From CAVQUE01 sp046290435 (lineage in GTDB: Bacteria; Actinomycetota; Acidimicrobiia; Acidimicrobiales; UBA8592): 64,000 nucleotides of DNA. Position 1 is the first letter of the stretch, and each line of letters begins with the position of its first letter. Position numbers and translations under genes: made by a program. Shown here one piece after another: positions 44,073 to 52,549 of this stretch. The DNA lies in assembly GCA_046290435.1 (NCBI GenBank), contig JBKAGO010000036.1, positions 1 through 64,000 of the forward strand. The letters run 5' to 3'. The notes under the pieces were generated by a model. The model made no database searches. It was not told where the DNA came from and worked only from the letters and a program-made list of their open reading frames with translations.

Positions 44073-45586
44073 TGCGGCCCAGCCTGGCTGTCGCCGCCGT
44101 CCGGGGACGTCCGGACTCCCTCGACGACCTGGCCCGCACCGCCGGGGAGGTCGGCGGGCGTTGGCGAGCACGCAGCGTCCTGCTGCTCGACGCGATGGAA
44201 GCCGCAGCCATGGCCGATCTGCGCGGTCTGCACGTCGAGACGGCCCCGGCACGCCGACTCCAGGCCATCGGCACGCAGCTGGTCGACGCCGGACACGCGA
44301 TCGGAGCGTTCTCCCGTGCGCTGGGGGAGGTCGACCACTTCGTCGACCGCCACGGCGTCACCACGGCGTCGCAGGCCACGGTGGCGCGTTGGCTGCTCGC
44401 CAACCGCAACGACACGACCGACCGCGCCATCGTCGAGATCCTGCAGCGGCTGCCCGACGGGCAGCGCCGGTCGCTCGAGGACTTCGAACAGCTGTCGGCT
44501 TCGGAACGCATGGCATGGATGGACGCCTTCGTCTTCACCAGCGGCGATCCACATCATCGGGCCATCACGAGCGTGCTCGCCTACCTGGCCGACTCGCCCA
44601 CCATCCGCGGCGACGACCGCAGCGTCTTCTCCAACAGCTGGTGGAGCGTCGCCGACGCCGCGGTGCTGCTGGTCATCCAGGACGGCTGGCTGCGTCACCA
44701 GGGAATCACGACGCCCCCCGGCCCGGGGGGTGTCACCGACCTGCGCGCTGCGGCCTACGACGACGCCGTCGACGCGTGGGCCGACCACGTCGCGGCCCTC
44801 GAAGCCGGCGAGCTGTCAGACGACGAGACACTCCTGTCGTGGATCCGAGCGGAACAGGCCGGGGTGGTGTTCGGCGAGATCACCGTCGCGCATGCGTGGC
44901 GAAGCGACCCGTCCTTCGTGCCCCCCACGGCCGCCGAGTGGGAAGCGATAACCACCCTGGTCCCGGGAACCCACTCGTATCGCCTCACCGTGCTTGCCGG
45001 CACAGATCGCGAGTACCTCCTGGCCATCGTCGACGACGTCATCGCCCACAGCGTCGACGCCGCCATCGACCTGACCGCCGGTGTCCCGTTGGCCCCCGGT
45101 CCGGGCTCTCTGCCCGCGGGCCTGCTCGAAGATGGCGGGCGATCCATCGCCGAGCTGGGCGGGGGATGGACGGACAACTGGGGCTTCGGCGCAGCGACGA
45201 ACGTCGTCGGCGGCGCGTTGGGCGGCGTCGGGACTGCGCATCGCGTCACCGTCGAGACGACCACGGCGGCAGTCGATTTCGTGGCCACCGGGGCCGCGCA
45301 GGCGGTGGCAGCCGGAGTCGAGCAGCTCACGCCGGACGAACTGGAACGCGAGATCGCCCGCGGCCTGCGCGACCCCACCATCGTGCCGCCCGAGCTCCTG
45401 CGCCAGAGCTTCGACCTGATGCTCGGCACCGAACGAGCCGACGAGGAGCTGTCGTTCGCGTACTACTTCCCGATGCTCGTCGAGGCGGGCTTGCTGCCGC
45501 CGCTTCCCGACTATTGGATCGACGAAGACGGACGGCGACGCTACGTACCCCCGCCGGTGCAGGCCGGTCCCCTGCGTGATGACTGA
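44072..45586 (+). CDS. Large partner of the WXG-like protein, unknown function
   Basis: 504 residues starting MRPSLAVAAVRGRPDSLDDL. The first 100 residues are helical (AGEVGGRWRARSVLLLDAM), like N-termini of type VII secretion substrates and partners. The middle is mostly soluble (RLPDGQRRSLEDFEQLSASERMAWMDAF). A Gly/Ala/Val-rich hydrophobic stretch near 370-420 (GAATNVVGGALGGVGTAHRV) may insert in membranes. The C-terminal part (SFAYYFPMLVEAGLLPPLPDYW) matches no known toxin or enzyme by eye. Translationally coupled to the small gene before it. No function is assigned. Confidence 0.75.
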   Translation: MRPSLAVAAVRGRPDSLDDLARTAGEVGGRWRARSVLLLDAMEAAAMADLRGLHVETAPARRLQAIGTQLVDAGHAIGAFSRALGEVDHFVDRHGVTTASQATVARWLLANRNDTTDRAIVEILQRLPDGQRRSLEDFEQLSASERMAWMDAFVFTSGDPHHRAITSVLAYLADSPTIRGDDRSVFSNSWWSVADAAVLLVIQDGWLRHQGITTPPGPGGVTDLRAAAYDDAVDAWADHVAALEAGELSDDETLLSWIRAEQAGVVFGEITVAHAWRSDPSFVPPTAAEWEAITTLVPGTHSYRLTVLAGTDREYLLAIVDDVIAHSVDAAIDLTAGVPLAPGPGSLPAGLLEDGGRSIAELGGGWTDNWGFGAATNVVGGALGGVGTAHRVTVETTTAAVDFVATGAAQAVAAGVEQLTPDELEREIARGLRDPTIVPPELLRQSFDLMLGTERADEELSFAYYFPMLVEAGLLPPLPDYWIDEDGRRRYVPPPVQAGPLRDD

Positions 45587-45672
45587 TCGATCCGACGGCC
45601 CGGTGGACGTCACGAGCGACACCGACCGCCGGCGAGCAGCTCCGAGCACGAGCACGACACGATCACTCCATA

Positions 45673-45688
45673 TGTGACTGTGGTCACA
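45673..45688. promoter_or_regulatory. CRP/FNR-type operator
   Basis: TGTGACTGTGGTCACA is an exact TGTGA-N6-TCACA palindrome, the consensus of CRP-family regulators. Its centre lies about 28 bases before the expected mRNA start of the CBS gene, so it covers the -35 region and could repress or activate. Confidence 0.6.
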
Positions 45689-45696
45689 TTCTGTGC

Positions 45697-45702
45697 TACT
45701 AT
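45697..45702 (+). promoter_or_regulatory. -10 box of the CBS-domain gene
   Basis: TACTAT, nine bases downstream of the CRP-type palindrome. The leader to the ATG at 45765 would be about 55 bases and contains AGGAGG seven bases before the start. Confidence 0.5.
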
Positions 45703-45764
45703 GGTCCTGGGTTCGCCAACGGCGACGGACCGATACCAGCGCACATCACGCAGGAGGCCCGTTC

Positions 45765-46199
45765 ATGCTCGTATCCCACGTCCTGGCACAAAAGGGCGAC
45801 CTCGTCGTCACCATCCATCCCGACACCTCGCTGGCCCACGCTGCACGACAACTGGCCGATTACGGCTTCGGCGCCCTCGTGGCCTCCTCCGATGGATCGT
45901 CGATCGCCGGCATCGTCTCCGAACGCGACATCGTGCGCCGCATCGCCGCCCACGGCGCCGCTGCGCTCGACGTCCCCGTGCGGTCGGTGATGATCCGCGA
46001 CGTCGTCACCTGCCGCCCCGGCGACACGCTCGATCACCTGATGCGTCTGATGACCGAGGGGCGATTCCGTCACGTGCCCGTGGTCGAGAACGGCGTGATG
46101 CGCGGGATGGTCAGCATCGGCGACGTCGTCAAGCGACGAGTCGAAGAACTCGAGACCGAGACCCGCGAACTCCAGAACTATCTGGCCTCCGGCGCCTGA
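45765..46199 (+). CDS. Two-CBS-domain protein
   Basis: 144 residues, two CBS motifs in tandem forming one Bateman module: VTIHPDTSLAHAARQLADYGFGALVASSDG ... GIVSERDIVRRI and VTCRPGDTLDHLMRLMTEGRFRHVPVVENG ... GMVSIGDVVKRR. Such modules bind AMP, ATP or NAD(H) and regulate a partner. A helix at the C-terminus (VEELETETRELQNYL) is common in stand-alone CBS proteins. Expression probably depends on the CRP/FNR-type site. Convergent with the AceK fusion gene, 33 bases apart. Ligand and partner unknown. Confidence 0.9.
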   Translation: MLVSHVLAQKGDLVVTIHPDTSLAHAARQLADYGFGALVASSDGSSIAGIVSERDIVRRIAAHGAAALDVPVRSVMIRDVVTCRPGDTLDHLMRLMTEGRFRHVPVVENGVMRGMVSIGDVVKRRVEELETETRELQNYLASGA

Positions 46200-46232
46200 C
46201 GCCTTCTCCGAGCGTCACGCCGGCCCGCCGGG

Positions 46233-48728
46233 TCACTCCGGACGGAGGCGCACCTCGTCGGGATAGGGAAAGAACTCCGGCACGGCCTCGCGCTTGTGCC
46301 GGCGTTGCAGCTCGCGCCACGCCTCGGGCGTGCACAGGTCGTCGTGGCGTTCGAAGAAGGCGTCGCCGACCCCGTCGGGAAAGCGGAAGAACCGTCGGAA
46401 CTCTTCGGGGAAGACGTCGTCGGGTCCCACCGGGAACCACGGCTCGGCGGCCATCTCGTCGTCGTAGTCCCGAGATGGCGGGATCTCGCGGAAGTTGACA
46501 TCGGACAACAACATGAGTTCGTCGTAGTCGTAGAAGATGACGCTGCCGTGGCGGGTCACCCCGAAGTTCTTGGTGAACAGATCGCCCGGGAAGATGTTGG
46601 CTGCACACAGGTCCTTGATGGCGTCGCCGTAGTCGACCGCCGCCGCACGCGCCGCCACGGTCGGCATCTCGCGCAGATAGAGATCGAGGGGGTACATGCG
46701 CCGCTCGGTGTAGACGTGATCGAACACCACCTGGGTGTCGGTGATCGTGACGCTGAGCGTGGCCTCGGCGGCGAGTTCGTCGAGCAGTTCGTTCGTGAAG
46801 CGTTCACGCGCAAAGGTGAGGTTCTCGAAGACCTGCGCGTCGACCATGCGCCCCACCCGGTCGTGGGCGAACACCAGCCGGTATTTGTCCATCACCTGGG
46901 TGCGGCTCGTCCGCTTCGACGCCGGGAAGGTGTCGCGGATCACCTTGAACACGACGCCGAACGACGGCAGCGTGAACACGATCATCACCATCCCCTTCAC
47001 GCCGCGGGCATGGCCGAACCGGTCGGTCGAGTTGTCGAGATGGCGGTACAGGGCCCGGAACAGGCTGGTCTTGCCGTGGCCACTGTGGCCGAGCGCCGTG
47101 TAGAGCTCGGCCACCGGCTTGATGGGGATGAGCGACTTCACGAAAGCGATGACCGCCGCCGGTTCCTGGGTGTCGACATGGAAGTACGACCGGGTGAACC
47201 CGAAGATGCGGCTGGTGTGGTTCTCGGTGAGCAGCACGGCGTCGCAGGCGATGCCCTCGGGCAGCGACCGCAGCGCGATGACCAATGGCGAAACCCGGTT
47301 GAGGTGTCGGATCCGCCCCACCAGGTAGGCGCCGCGGTTGCGGTAGAAGACCGGCTCGACCATGTCGACCTCGACGGGCATGGCCGACTCCCACGTGGCC
47401 TCGAGGTGTTCGTCGATGGCGGCGGCGACCGCTGCGGCATCGCCGGCGAGGTCGCGCCATGGCGCCCGCAGGTCGTAACTGCCCAGGATGGCCTCGACGA
47501 GCTCGACGGTCGAACCGCGGCGACGGAACGTCGCGACCTCGCCCTGGCCGGGATCGACGACCGGTAGGGCGATGCCGCCGAACCACCGGAACTCGAGGTC
47601 GTCGTCGATGCCGACGACGTCGAAGACCCGCCGGGTGACCGAGTTGAAGAAGGTCTCGGCGAGCTCGGAATCGCCACGCCAGGCGATGGCCTGCGCGAAC
47701 TGCTGGCGGGCCTGCACCCAGATGCGCCGCCGTTCGGCCTCGTCGAGGTCGGCCACCAGGGGTTGGACGGCGCCGACGCAGGACTCGACGCATCGGCGAT
47801 GCAGGACCAGCCGTTCGGCGGCGTCGCGCTGGTGCTCGGCGAACTCACGAAACGCAAAGCGCCGTGCCGCTCGTCGGCTGATGCCGCAGAACTCGGTGTG
47901 GAACGCAACGAAGGCCTGCTCGATACGGGTGGCCAACTCGATGGCGACGAGCTCGTCAGGTGGGCTGCTCCTGGCCCAGCCGGCCTCGAGCCGGGACCTG
48001 TTGGGGATGGCGCCCTCGCGGTGGCGCCGGGCCCGGCGCCGCAGCCAGCTCGGCGAGACCGCCGAGGCCAGATCCAGGCCGTGGCGGCGCAGCAGCTCGT
48101 TGTCGGTGAGTAGGTCGGCGGGCGTGCCCTCGGCGACGATGCGACCCTCGGCCAGCAGCACCGCACGTCGACACACCTCGACGGCGAGGGTGGGGTCGGC
48201 CGAGAGCACCACGACGGCCCCACGACGATCGGCCAGGGCACGAACGACCCCGGCCGTCGAGCGCGCGTCGAGGCGCGCCGTCGGGGCATCGAGCAGCAAC
48301 AGCGGCGGGTTGTGGCCGAGCTGCACGGCGAGGGCCACCCGGTAGCGCTCACCGCCGCTGAGCTCGTTGATCTGGCGCGCCGTGAGCTCGGGCGACAAAC
48401 CGACCGAGGCGAGCAGCCGCGCGACACGCTCCTCGTCGAGGCGGTGATCGAAGAAGTCGATGACGGTGCGCTCTCGGGACTCGCCGGCCATCTCCATGGT
48501 GGTGGCGACATCGTCGGGGCGTCGGCAGCTGCCGGTGATGATCCCGCTGCTCGGCTCGAGCTCGCCGGACAGCACCCGCCCCAGTGTGGTCTTGCCCGCC
48601 CCGTTGGCGCCGACGACGGCCAGGCGCTCTCCCGGCTCGATACGCAGATCGATGCCCGACAGCACCTCGTGCCCGCCACGTCGCACCGACACATCGGAGA
48701 GTTCGAGCAGCGGCACGCGGTCGTTCAT
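46233..48728 (-). CDS. ABC-ATPase domain fused to isocitrate dehydrogenase kinase/phosphatase (AceK)
   Basis: 831 residues in one unbroken frame. Residues 1-225 are an ABC-type nucleotide-binding domain: Walker A GANGAGKTT (40-48), signature LSGGE (123-127), Walker B LLLLD (143-147). The catalytic Glu after Walker B is Ala (LLLLDAPT) and the switch His is Ala (LSADPT), so ATP turnover is doubtful. From about 258 to 831 the sequence is full-length AceK: AETFFNSVTRRVFD, FYRNRGAYLVGRI, GFTRSYFHV, P-loop-like GHSGHGKT (548-555), VKGMVMIVFTLPSF, VFKVIRD, catalytic NIFPGDLFTKNFGVTRHG and FYDYDE. AceK phosphorylates and dephosphorylates isocitrate dehydrogenase to switch carbon to the glyoxylate shunt. 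The start is ATG 48728 or 48740. No icd, aceA or aceB lies in the window. Confidence 0.9.
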   Translation of the reverse strand: MNDRVPLLELSDVSVRRGGHEVLSGIDLRIEPGERLAVVGANGAGKTTLGRVLSGELEPSSGIITGSCRRPDDVATTMEMAGESRERTVIDFFDHRLDEERVARLLASVGLSPELTARQINELSGGERYRVALAVQLGHNPPLLLLDAPTARLDARSTAGVVRALADRRGAVVVLSADPTLAVEVCRRAVLLAEGRIVAEGTPADLLTDNELLRRHGLDLASAVSPSWLRRRARRHREGAIPNRSRLEAGWARSSPPDELVAIELATRIEQAFVAFHTEFCGISRRAARRFAFREFAEHQRDAAERLVLHRRCVESCVGAVQPLVADLDEAERRRIWVQARQQFAQAIAWRGDSELAETFFNSVTRRVFDVVGIDDDLEFRWFGGIALPVVDPGQGEVATFRRRGSTVELVEAILGSYDLRAPWRDLAGDAAAVAAAIDEHLEATWESAMPVEVDMVEPVFYRNRGAYLVGRIRHLNRVSPLVIALRSLPEGIACDAVLLTENHTSRIFGFTRSYFHVDTQEPAAVIAFVKSLIPIKPVAELYTALGHSGHGKTSLFRALYRHLDNSTDRFGHARGVKGMVMIVFTLPSFGVVFKVIRDTFPASKRTSRTQVMDKYRLVFAHDRVGRMVDAQVFENLTFARERFTNELLDELAAEATLSVTITDTQVVFDHVYTERRMYPLDLYLREMPTVAARAAAVDYGDAIKDLCAANIFPGDLFTKNFGVTRHGSVIFYDYDELMLLSDVNFREIPPSRDYDDEMAAEPWFPVGPDDVFPEEFRRFFRFPDGVGDAFFERHDDLCTPEAWRELQRRHKREAVPEFFPYPDEVRLRPE

Positions 48729-48879
48729 GGTGCCGAGCATGGCATGACGCGTTGTGACCGCGAGGTAACAATTCCGCGTAGAAAGGCCCGCGTGACTTGC
48801 GTCACCCGGCTGCGGTGGACACACTACGCTCTTCACGACGCCCGATCGAAGTGATTTCGGGCATTCAGGAGGGGACCTC

Positions 48880-50637
48880 ATGATCGACGCCAGAAGCCGT
48901 CTGTTGCGCCTGCTCGCGGTGCTGTTCGCATTCGCACTCGTTGCCGCCGCGTGCGGCGGCGATGACGAGGAGAGCGCCGAGGACGGCACCGAAGCCACCG
49001 ATGGAGGGGCTCAGGAGGGCGAGGACGGCGGCGACGACGGCGACGGCGGCGACAACGGAGCCGAGGGCGACGGCGACGAAGGCGTCGAAGAGGTCATCGT
49101 CGACGATCCCGAGGAGACCCCGGTCGCCGGCGGCACGCTGCGCTACGGCCTCGAGGCCGACGTCGACGGCATCAACCCCACCGCCTCGGCACTGTCGGCA
49201 CCGGGCCTGATGATGGCCAACGCCGTGTTCGACACCCTCGCCACCTACGATGAGAACGGCGTGGCGGTGCCGCACCTGGCCGAATCGTTCACCCCGAACG
49301 AGGACGGATCGGTGTGGACCATGACGTTGCGCGAAGGCGTCACCTTCCATGACGGCACGCCGCTCAACGCTGCCGCGGTCATCAAGAACTTCGAGATCCA
49401 GCGGTCCGACCCGCTGGTCGGCCTCGCCGTGGCGCCCTTCTACCCGGAGGAGAACGCCGCCGTGGAGATCGACGATCTCACCGTCGAGTTCAACCTGTTG
49501 GAGCCCAACTGGTACTTCCCGGGTGCGCTCGCCGGCCAGCTCGGCATGACGGCATCGCCGGCATGGCTCGACGCTGCGCTCGAGGATCCCACCCTCGACC
49601 AGCAGCCCGTCGGTACCGGCCCGTTCGTGTTCGACAGCCGCTCGGAGGACTCGGTCACCCGCTTCGTCCGCAACGACAACTACTGGAAGGGCGAGGTCTA
49701 CCTCGACGCCGTCGAGTTCGTGCCCGTCACCGACCCCGACACCCGCGCCGACCTGCTGCTGCAGGGTGAGCTCAACGCCCTCCAGACCAGCTCTGCCGGC
49801 GCCATCAGCGTGCTCACCGAAGAAGGCAACGGCATCAACAACGTGTTGAACGACCGCTCCGAGGAGTCGTTCGCCATGATCAACTCGGCCGCCCCGCCCT
49901 TCGACGACATCCGGGCCCGCCAGGCGCTCACGCATGCGACCCCTCAGCAGAACTACGTCGACCTGATCGGGCTCGGCGTGCTGCGGGCGGCCAACCAGCC
50001 GTTCACCCCCGAGAGCCCGTACTTCAACCCCGACATCGAACAGCTCACCGACAGCCCCGAGCTGGCCGGGCCGCTCGTCGAGGAGTACTGCGCGGACGTT
50101 CCCGACAGCTGCACCGACGGCAAGATCAACATGGAACTGCAGTGGTCGGGCCCCTCGGTCGAACAGACCCGCATCGCCGAGTTGCTCGACCAGGGCTGGA
50201 GCGAGTTCTTCAACGTCACGTTCCAGGAACTCCCCCAGGATCAGCACATCCAGGAGGCCGCCCTCGGCCTCTACAACGTGGTCACCTGGCGCCAGTTCGG
50301 TGCGGTCGACCCGTGGGAGGACAACGTCTGGCTGCTGTGCCGCACCATCGGCGGCATCTCACTGAACTGGCCGAAGTTCTGCGACGAGTCCCGTGACGCC
50401 ATCCTGCTCGAGGCCCAGGCCACCCAGGACGGCGATGCCCGCATCCCGCTGTACCAGGAGCTGGCGCAGAAGCTGAACGAGGACCACCTCTACATCTTCT
50501 TCACCCACACGCTCTGGGACAATGCGTTCCACGAGTCGGTCAAGGGCGTCTGCAGCCACACCACCGCCGAGGGCATCACCCGGATCTGTTCGGTCAACGG
50601 CCGCACCTGGTTCGACAACATCTGGATCTCGGAGTGA
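48880..50637 (+). CDS. ABC transporter substrate-binding lipoprotein (peptide/nickel type)
   Basis: 585 residues. Lipobox ALVAAACGG (Cys near 25), then an acidic low-complexity linker to about residue 80, then an SBP_bac_5 domain (GGTLRYGLEADVDGINPTAS, SFTPNEDGSVWTMTLREGVTFHDGTPLNAAAV, GTGPFVFDSRSE). AGGAGG lies about seven bases before the ATG. First gene of a complete importer with two permeases and two ATPases. Ligand is a short peptide or similar solute; it cannot be decided from sequence. Confidence 0.93.
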   Translation: MIDARSRLLRLLAVLFAFALVAAACGGDDEESAEDGTEATDGGAQEGEDGGDDGDGGDNGAEGDGDEGVEEVIVDDPEETPVAGGTLRYGLEADVDGINPTASALSAPGLMMANAVFDTLATYDENGVAVPHLAESFTPNEDGSVWTMTLREGVTFHDGTPLNAAAVIKNFEIQRSDPLVGLAVAPFYPEENAAVEIDDLTVEFNLLEPNWYFPGALAGQLGMTASPAWLDAALEDPTLDQQPVGTGPFVFDSRSEDSVTRFVRNDNYWKGEVYLDAVEFVPVTDPDTRADLLLQGELNALQTSSAGAISVLTEEGNGINNVLNDRSEESFAMINSAAPPFDDIRARQALTHATPQQNYVDLIGLGVLRAANQPFTPESPYFNPDIEQLTDSPELAGPLVEEYCADVPDSCTDGKINMELQWSGPSVEQTRIAELLDQGWSEFFNVTFQELPQDQHIQEAALGLYNVVTWRQFGAVDPWEDNVWLLCRTIGGISLNWPKFCDESRDAILLEAQATQDGDARIPLYQELAQKLNEDHLYIFFTHTLWDNAFHESVKGVCSHTTAEGITRICSVNGRTWFDNIWISE

Positions 50638-50684
50638 TGACCGTCCGCCGACGCACATCTCACGCGGTCTGAGCCGGGTCCCCC

Positions 50685-51641
50685 ATGGGCTACTGGATCC
50701 AACGACTGGGCATGGTCATCGCACTGCTGATCGCGGTGTCCATGCTCACGTTCGCCTCCATGAACGTCCTGGGGGACCCGCTGTTCAACATCCTGGGCCC
50801 CATCGCCGAGGACCGCGACAACCCCGAGAGCCTCGCCAAGATCGAGGCCGCCGAGGCGCAGTACTACCTCGACCGGTCCCTGCCCGAGCGCTACCTGCGC
50901 TGGGCGGGAGACTTCGTCACCGGCGACTTCGGCGTGCGGTTCTCGGCCACGGGGCAGCCGCCGGTCAGCGACCTGCTGGCCGAACGGCTGCCGCGTTCGC
51001 TGATGCTCGTCGTCATGGCCCAGGGCATGGCGCTCGCCATAGCGATTCCCTGGGGGGTGTGGTCGGCGTCGCGGGCCAACTCCATCGGCGACCGGGTCTC
51101 GACGGCGACGTCGTTCGCGTTCGTGTCGCTGCCGAACTTCGCGATGGCGGTGGTGCTGTTCTACGTGTTCGCCTTACGCCTCGGGTGGTTCCCGTTGCGC
51201 TACGACGCGTCCGATCCGTTCTGGACCAGAGCGTGGCAGCTCTTCCTGCCGGCGATCACGTTGGCGCTGCCTGCGGCGGCTGTCTACCAGCGGCTGCTAC
51301 GCACCGATCTGATCACCACGCTGCAGGAGGACTTCATCCTCATGGCCCGGGCCAAGGGCGTGTCACGGCGCCGGGTGCTGTTCCGCCACGCCCTGCGCCC
51401 GTCGATGTTCTCGGTGATCACCGTGTTCGGCATCAACGCCGGCGCCCTCATCGGTGGCGCACTGGTCGTCGAGACGTTCTTCGGCATCCCGGGCGCGGGA
51501 ACGGCAATCGTCGAGGCGATCCTGCGTGAGGACTTCCCGGTGGTGCTGGCGCTGGTGATGATCATCGCAGCGGCGTTCGTCGTCCTGAACTTCCTGGTGG
51601 ACATCCTCTACACCGTCCTCGACCCAAGGGTGCGGCGATGA
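50685..51641 (+). CDS. ABC transporter permease, DppB type
   Basis: 318 residues. Six membrane helices with the first directly at the N-terminus (GYWIQRLGMVIALLIAVSMLTFA), then a periplasmic loop. The EAA coupling motif is seen around EDFILMARAKGVSRRRVLFRHALRPSM. The stop overlaps the start of the second permease (ATGA). It forms the transmembrane pore with the DppC-type subunit. Confidence 0.94.
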   Translation: MGYWIQRLGMVIALLIAVSMLTFASMNVLGDPLFNILGPIAEDRDNPESLAKIEAAEAQYYLDRSLPERYLRWAGDFVTGDFGVRFSATGQPPVSDLLAERLPRSLMLVVMAQGMALAIAIPWGVWSASRANSIGDRVSTATSFAFVSLPNFAMAVVLFYVFALRLGWFPLRYDASDPFWTRAWQLFLPAITLALPAAAVYQRLLRTDLITTLQEDFILMARAKGVSRRRVLFRHALRPSMFSVITVFGINAGALIGGALVVETFFGIPGAGTAIVEAILREDFPVVLALVMIIAAAFVVLNFLVDILYTVLDPRVRR

Positions 51642-52549
51642 CCGACATCAACACCGTGCAGGTCGCCGCGGCGACGATGGACATCACGGCCGAGGCCGAG
51701 GTCCCGTCCGAGCACGTCGAGAAGCGACGGCTCGGATTCGGCTTCTGGCTGGCGATCGGGTGGGTGGCGCTCATCGTGCTGTTGGCGTTGTTCGCTCCCC
51801 TGCTGCCGCTGAAGGACCCCGACGCAAACTTCATCCAGCGTGGCGAGGCACCGCCCTACGCGCCCTCGGCGACGCACTGGTTCGGTACCGACCAGGACGC
51901 CCGCGACATGTTCAGCCGCACCATCTACGGGGCTCGGGTGTCGCTGGTCGTCGGGTTCGTGGCCATCGCCGCCGGCATGCTCATCGGTGGCAGCCTCGGC
52001 ATGATCGCCGGCTTCCTGCGCGGCACCTTCGACCGCGTCGTCTCGTTCGTGTTCCTCGTGTTGCTGTCGTTCCCGGCGTTGGTGCTCGCAATCCTCATCA
52101 CGGCGCTGCTCGATCGCAGTCTGTTCACGATCTCGATCACCCTCGGCATCCTCGCCATCGCCCCGGTCGGGCGCCTCGCGCGCGCCGCCACCCTCGTGTT
52201 CGCCGAGCGCGAGTTCGTCATGGCGGCCCGAACCATCGGCGCCAAGCCATCGCGGATCCTCGTCCGCGAGCTGCTCCCCAACGTCGTCATCCCGATGGGG
52301 GCCCTGGCCCTTTTGGGCATGGCGGTCGCCATCGTCGCCGAGGGCGGCCTGGCGTTCCTCGGGCTGTCCGTCGAGAAGGGCAGCACCTGGGGCAAGCTCA
52401 TCCTGAACGGATCCGGCACACGGGTCCTCGGAGACGCACCATGGGTGGCCTTCGCCCCCATCTTCATCCTGTTCCTCACCGTCTCTGCGCTGAACTTCGC
52501 GGGCGACCGCCTGCGCGACTACTTCGACGTGAAGGAACTCAGTCTGTGA
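51638..52549 (+). CDS. ABC transporter permease, DppC type
   Basis: 303 residues. Membrane segment near 30-50 (FGFWLAIGWVALIVLLALFAPLLPL), then the conserved HWFGTDQDARDMFSRTIYGARVSL, four to five more helices and the EAA loop FVMAARTIGAKPSRILVRELLPN. Translationally coupled to both neighbours (ATGA before, GTGA after). Partner of the DppB-type permease. Confidence 0.94.
   Translation: MTDINTVQVAAATMDITAEAEVPSEHVEKRRLGFGFWLAIGWVALIVLLALFAPLLPLKDPDANFIQRGEAPPYAPSATHWFGTDQDARDMFSRTIYGARVSLVVGFVAIAAGMLIGGSLGMIAGFLRGTFDRVVSFVFLVLLSFPALVLAILITALLDRSLFTISITLGILAIAPVGRLARAATLVFAEREFVMAARTIGAKPSRILVRELLPNVVIPMGALALLGMAVAIVAEGGLAFLGLSVEKGSTWGKLILNGSGTRVLGDAPWVAFAPIFILFLTVSALNFAGDRLRDYFDVKELSL

Noticed and set aside
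44072..45586. Polymorphic toxin with a C-terminal nuclease domain
   Set aside because: The C-terminal 150 residues show no nuclease motif (HNH, NUC or ADP-ribosyl type), and no immunity-like gene follows directly.
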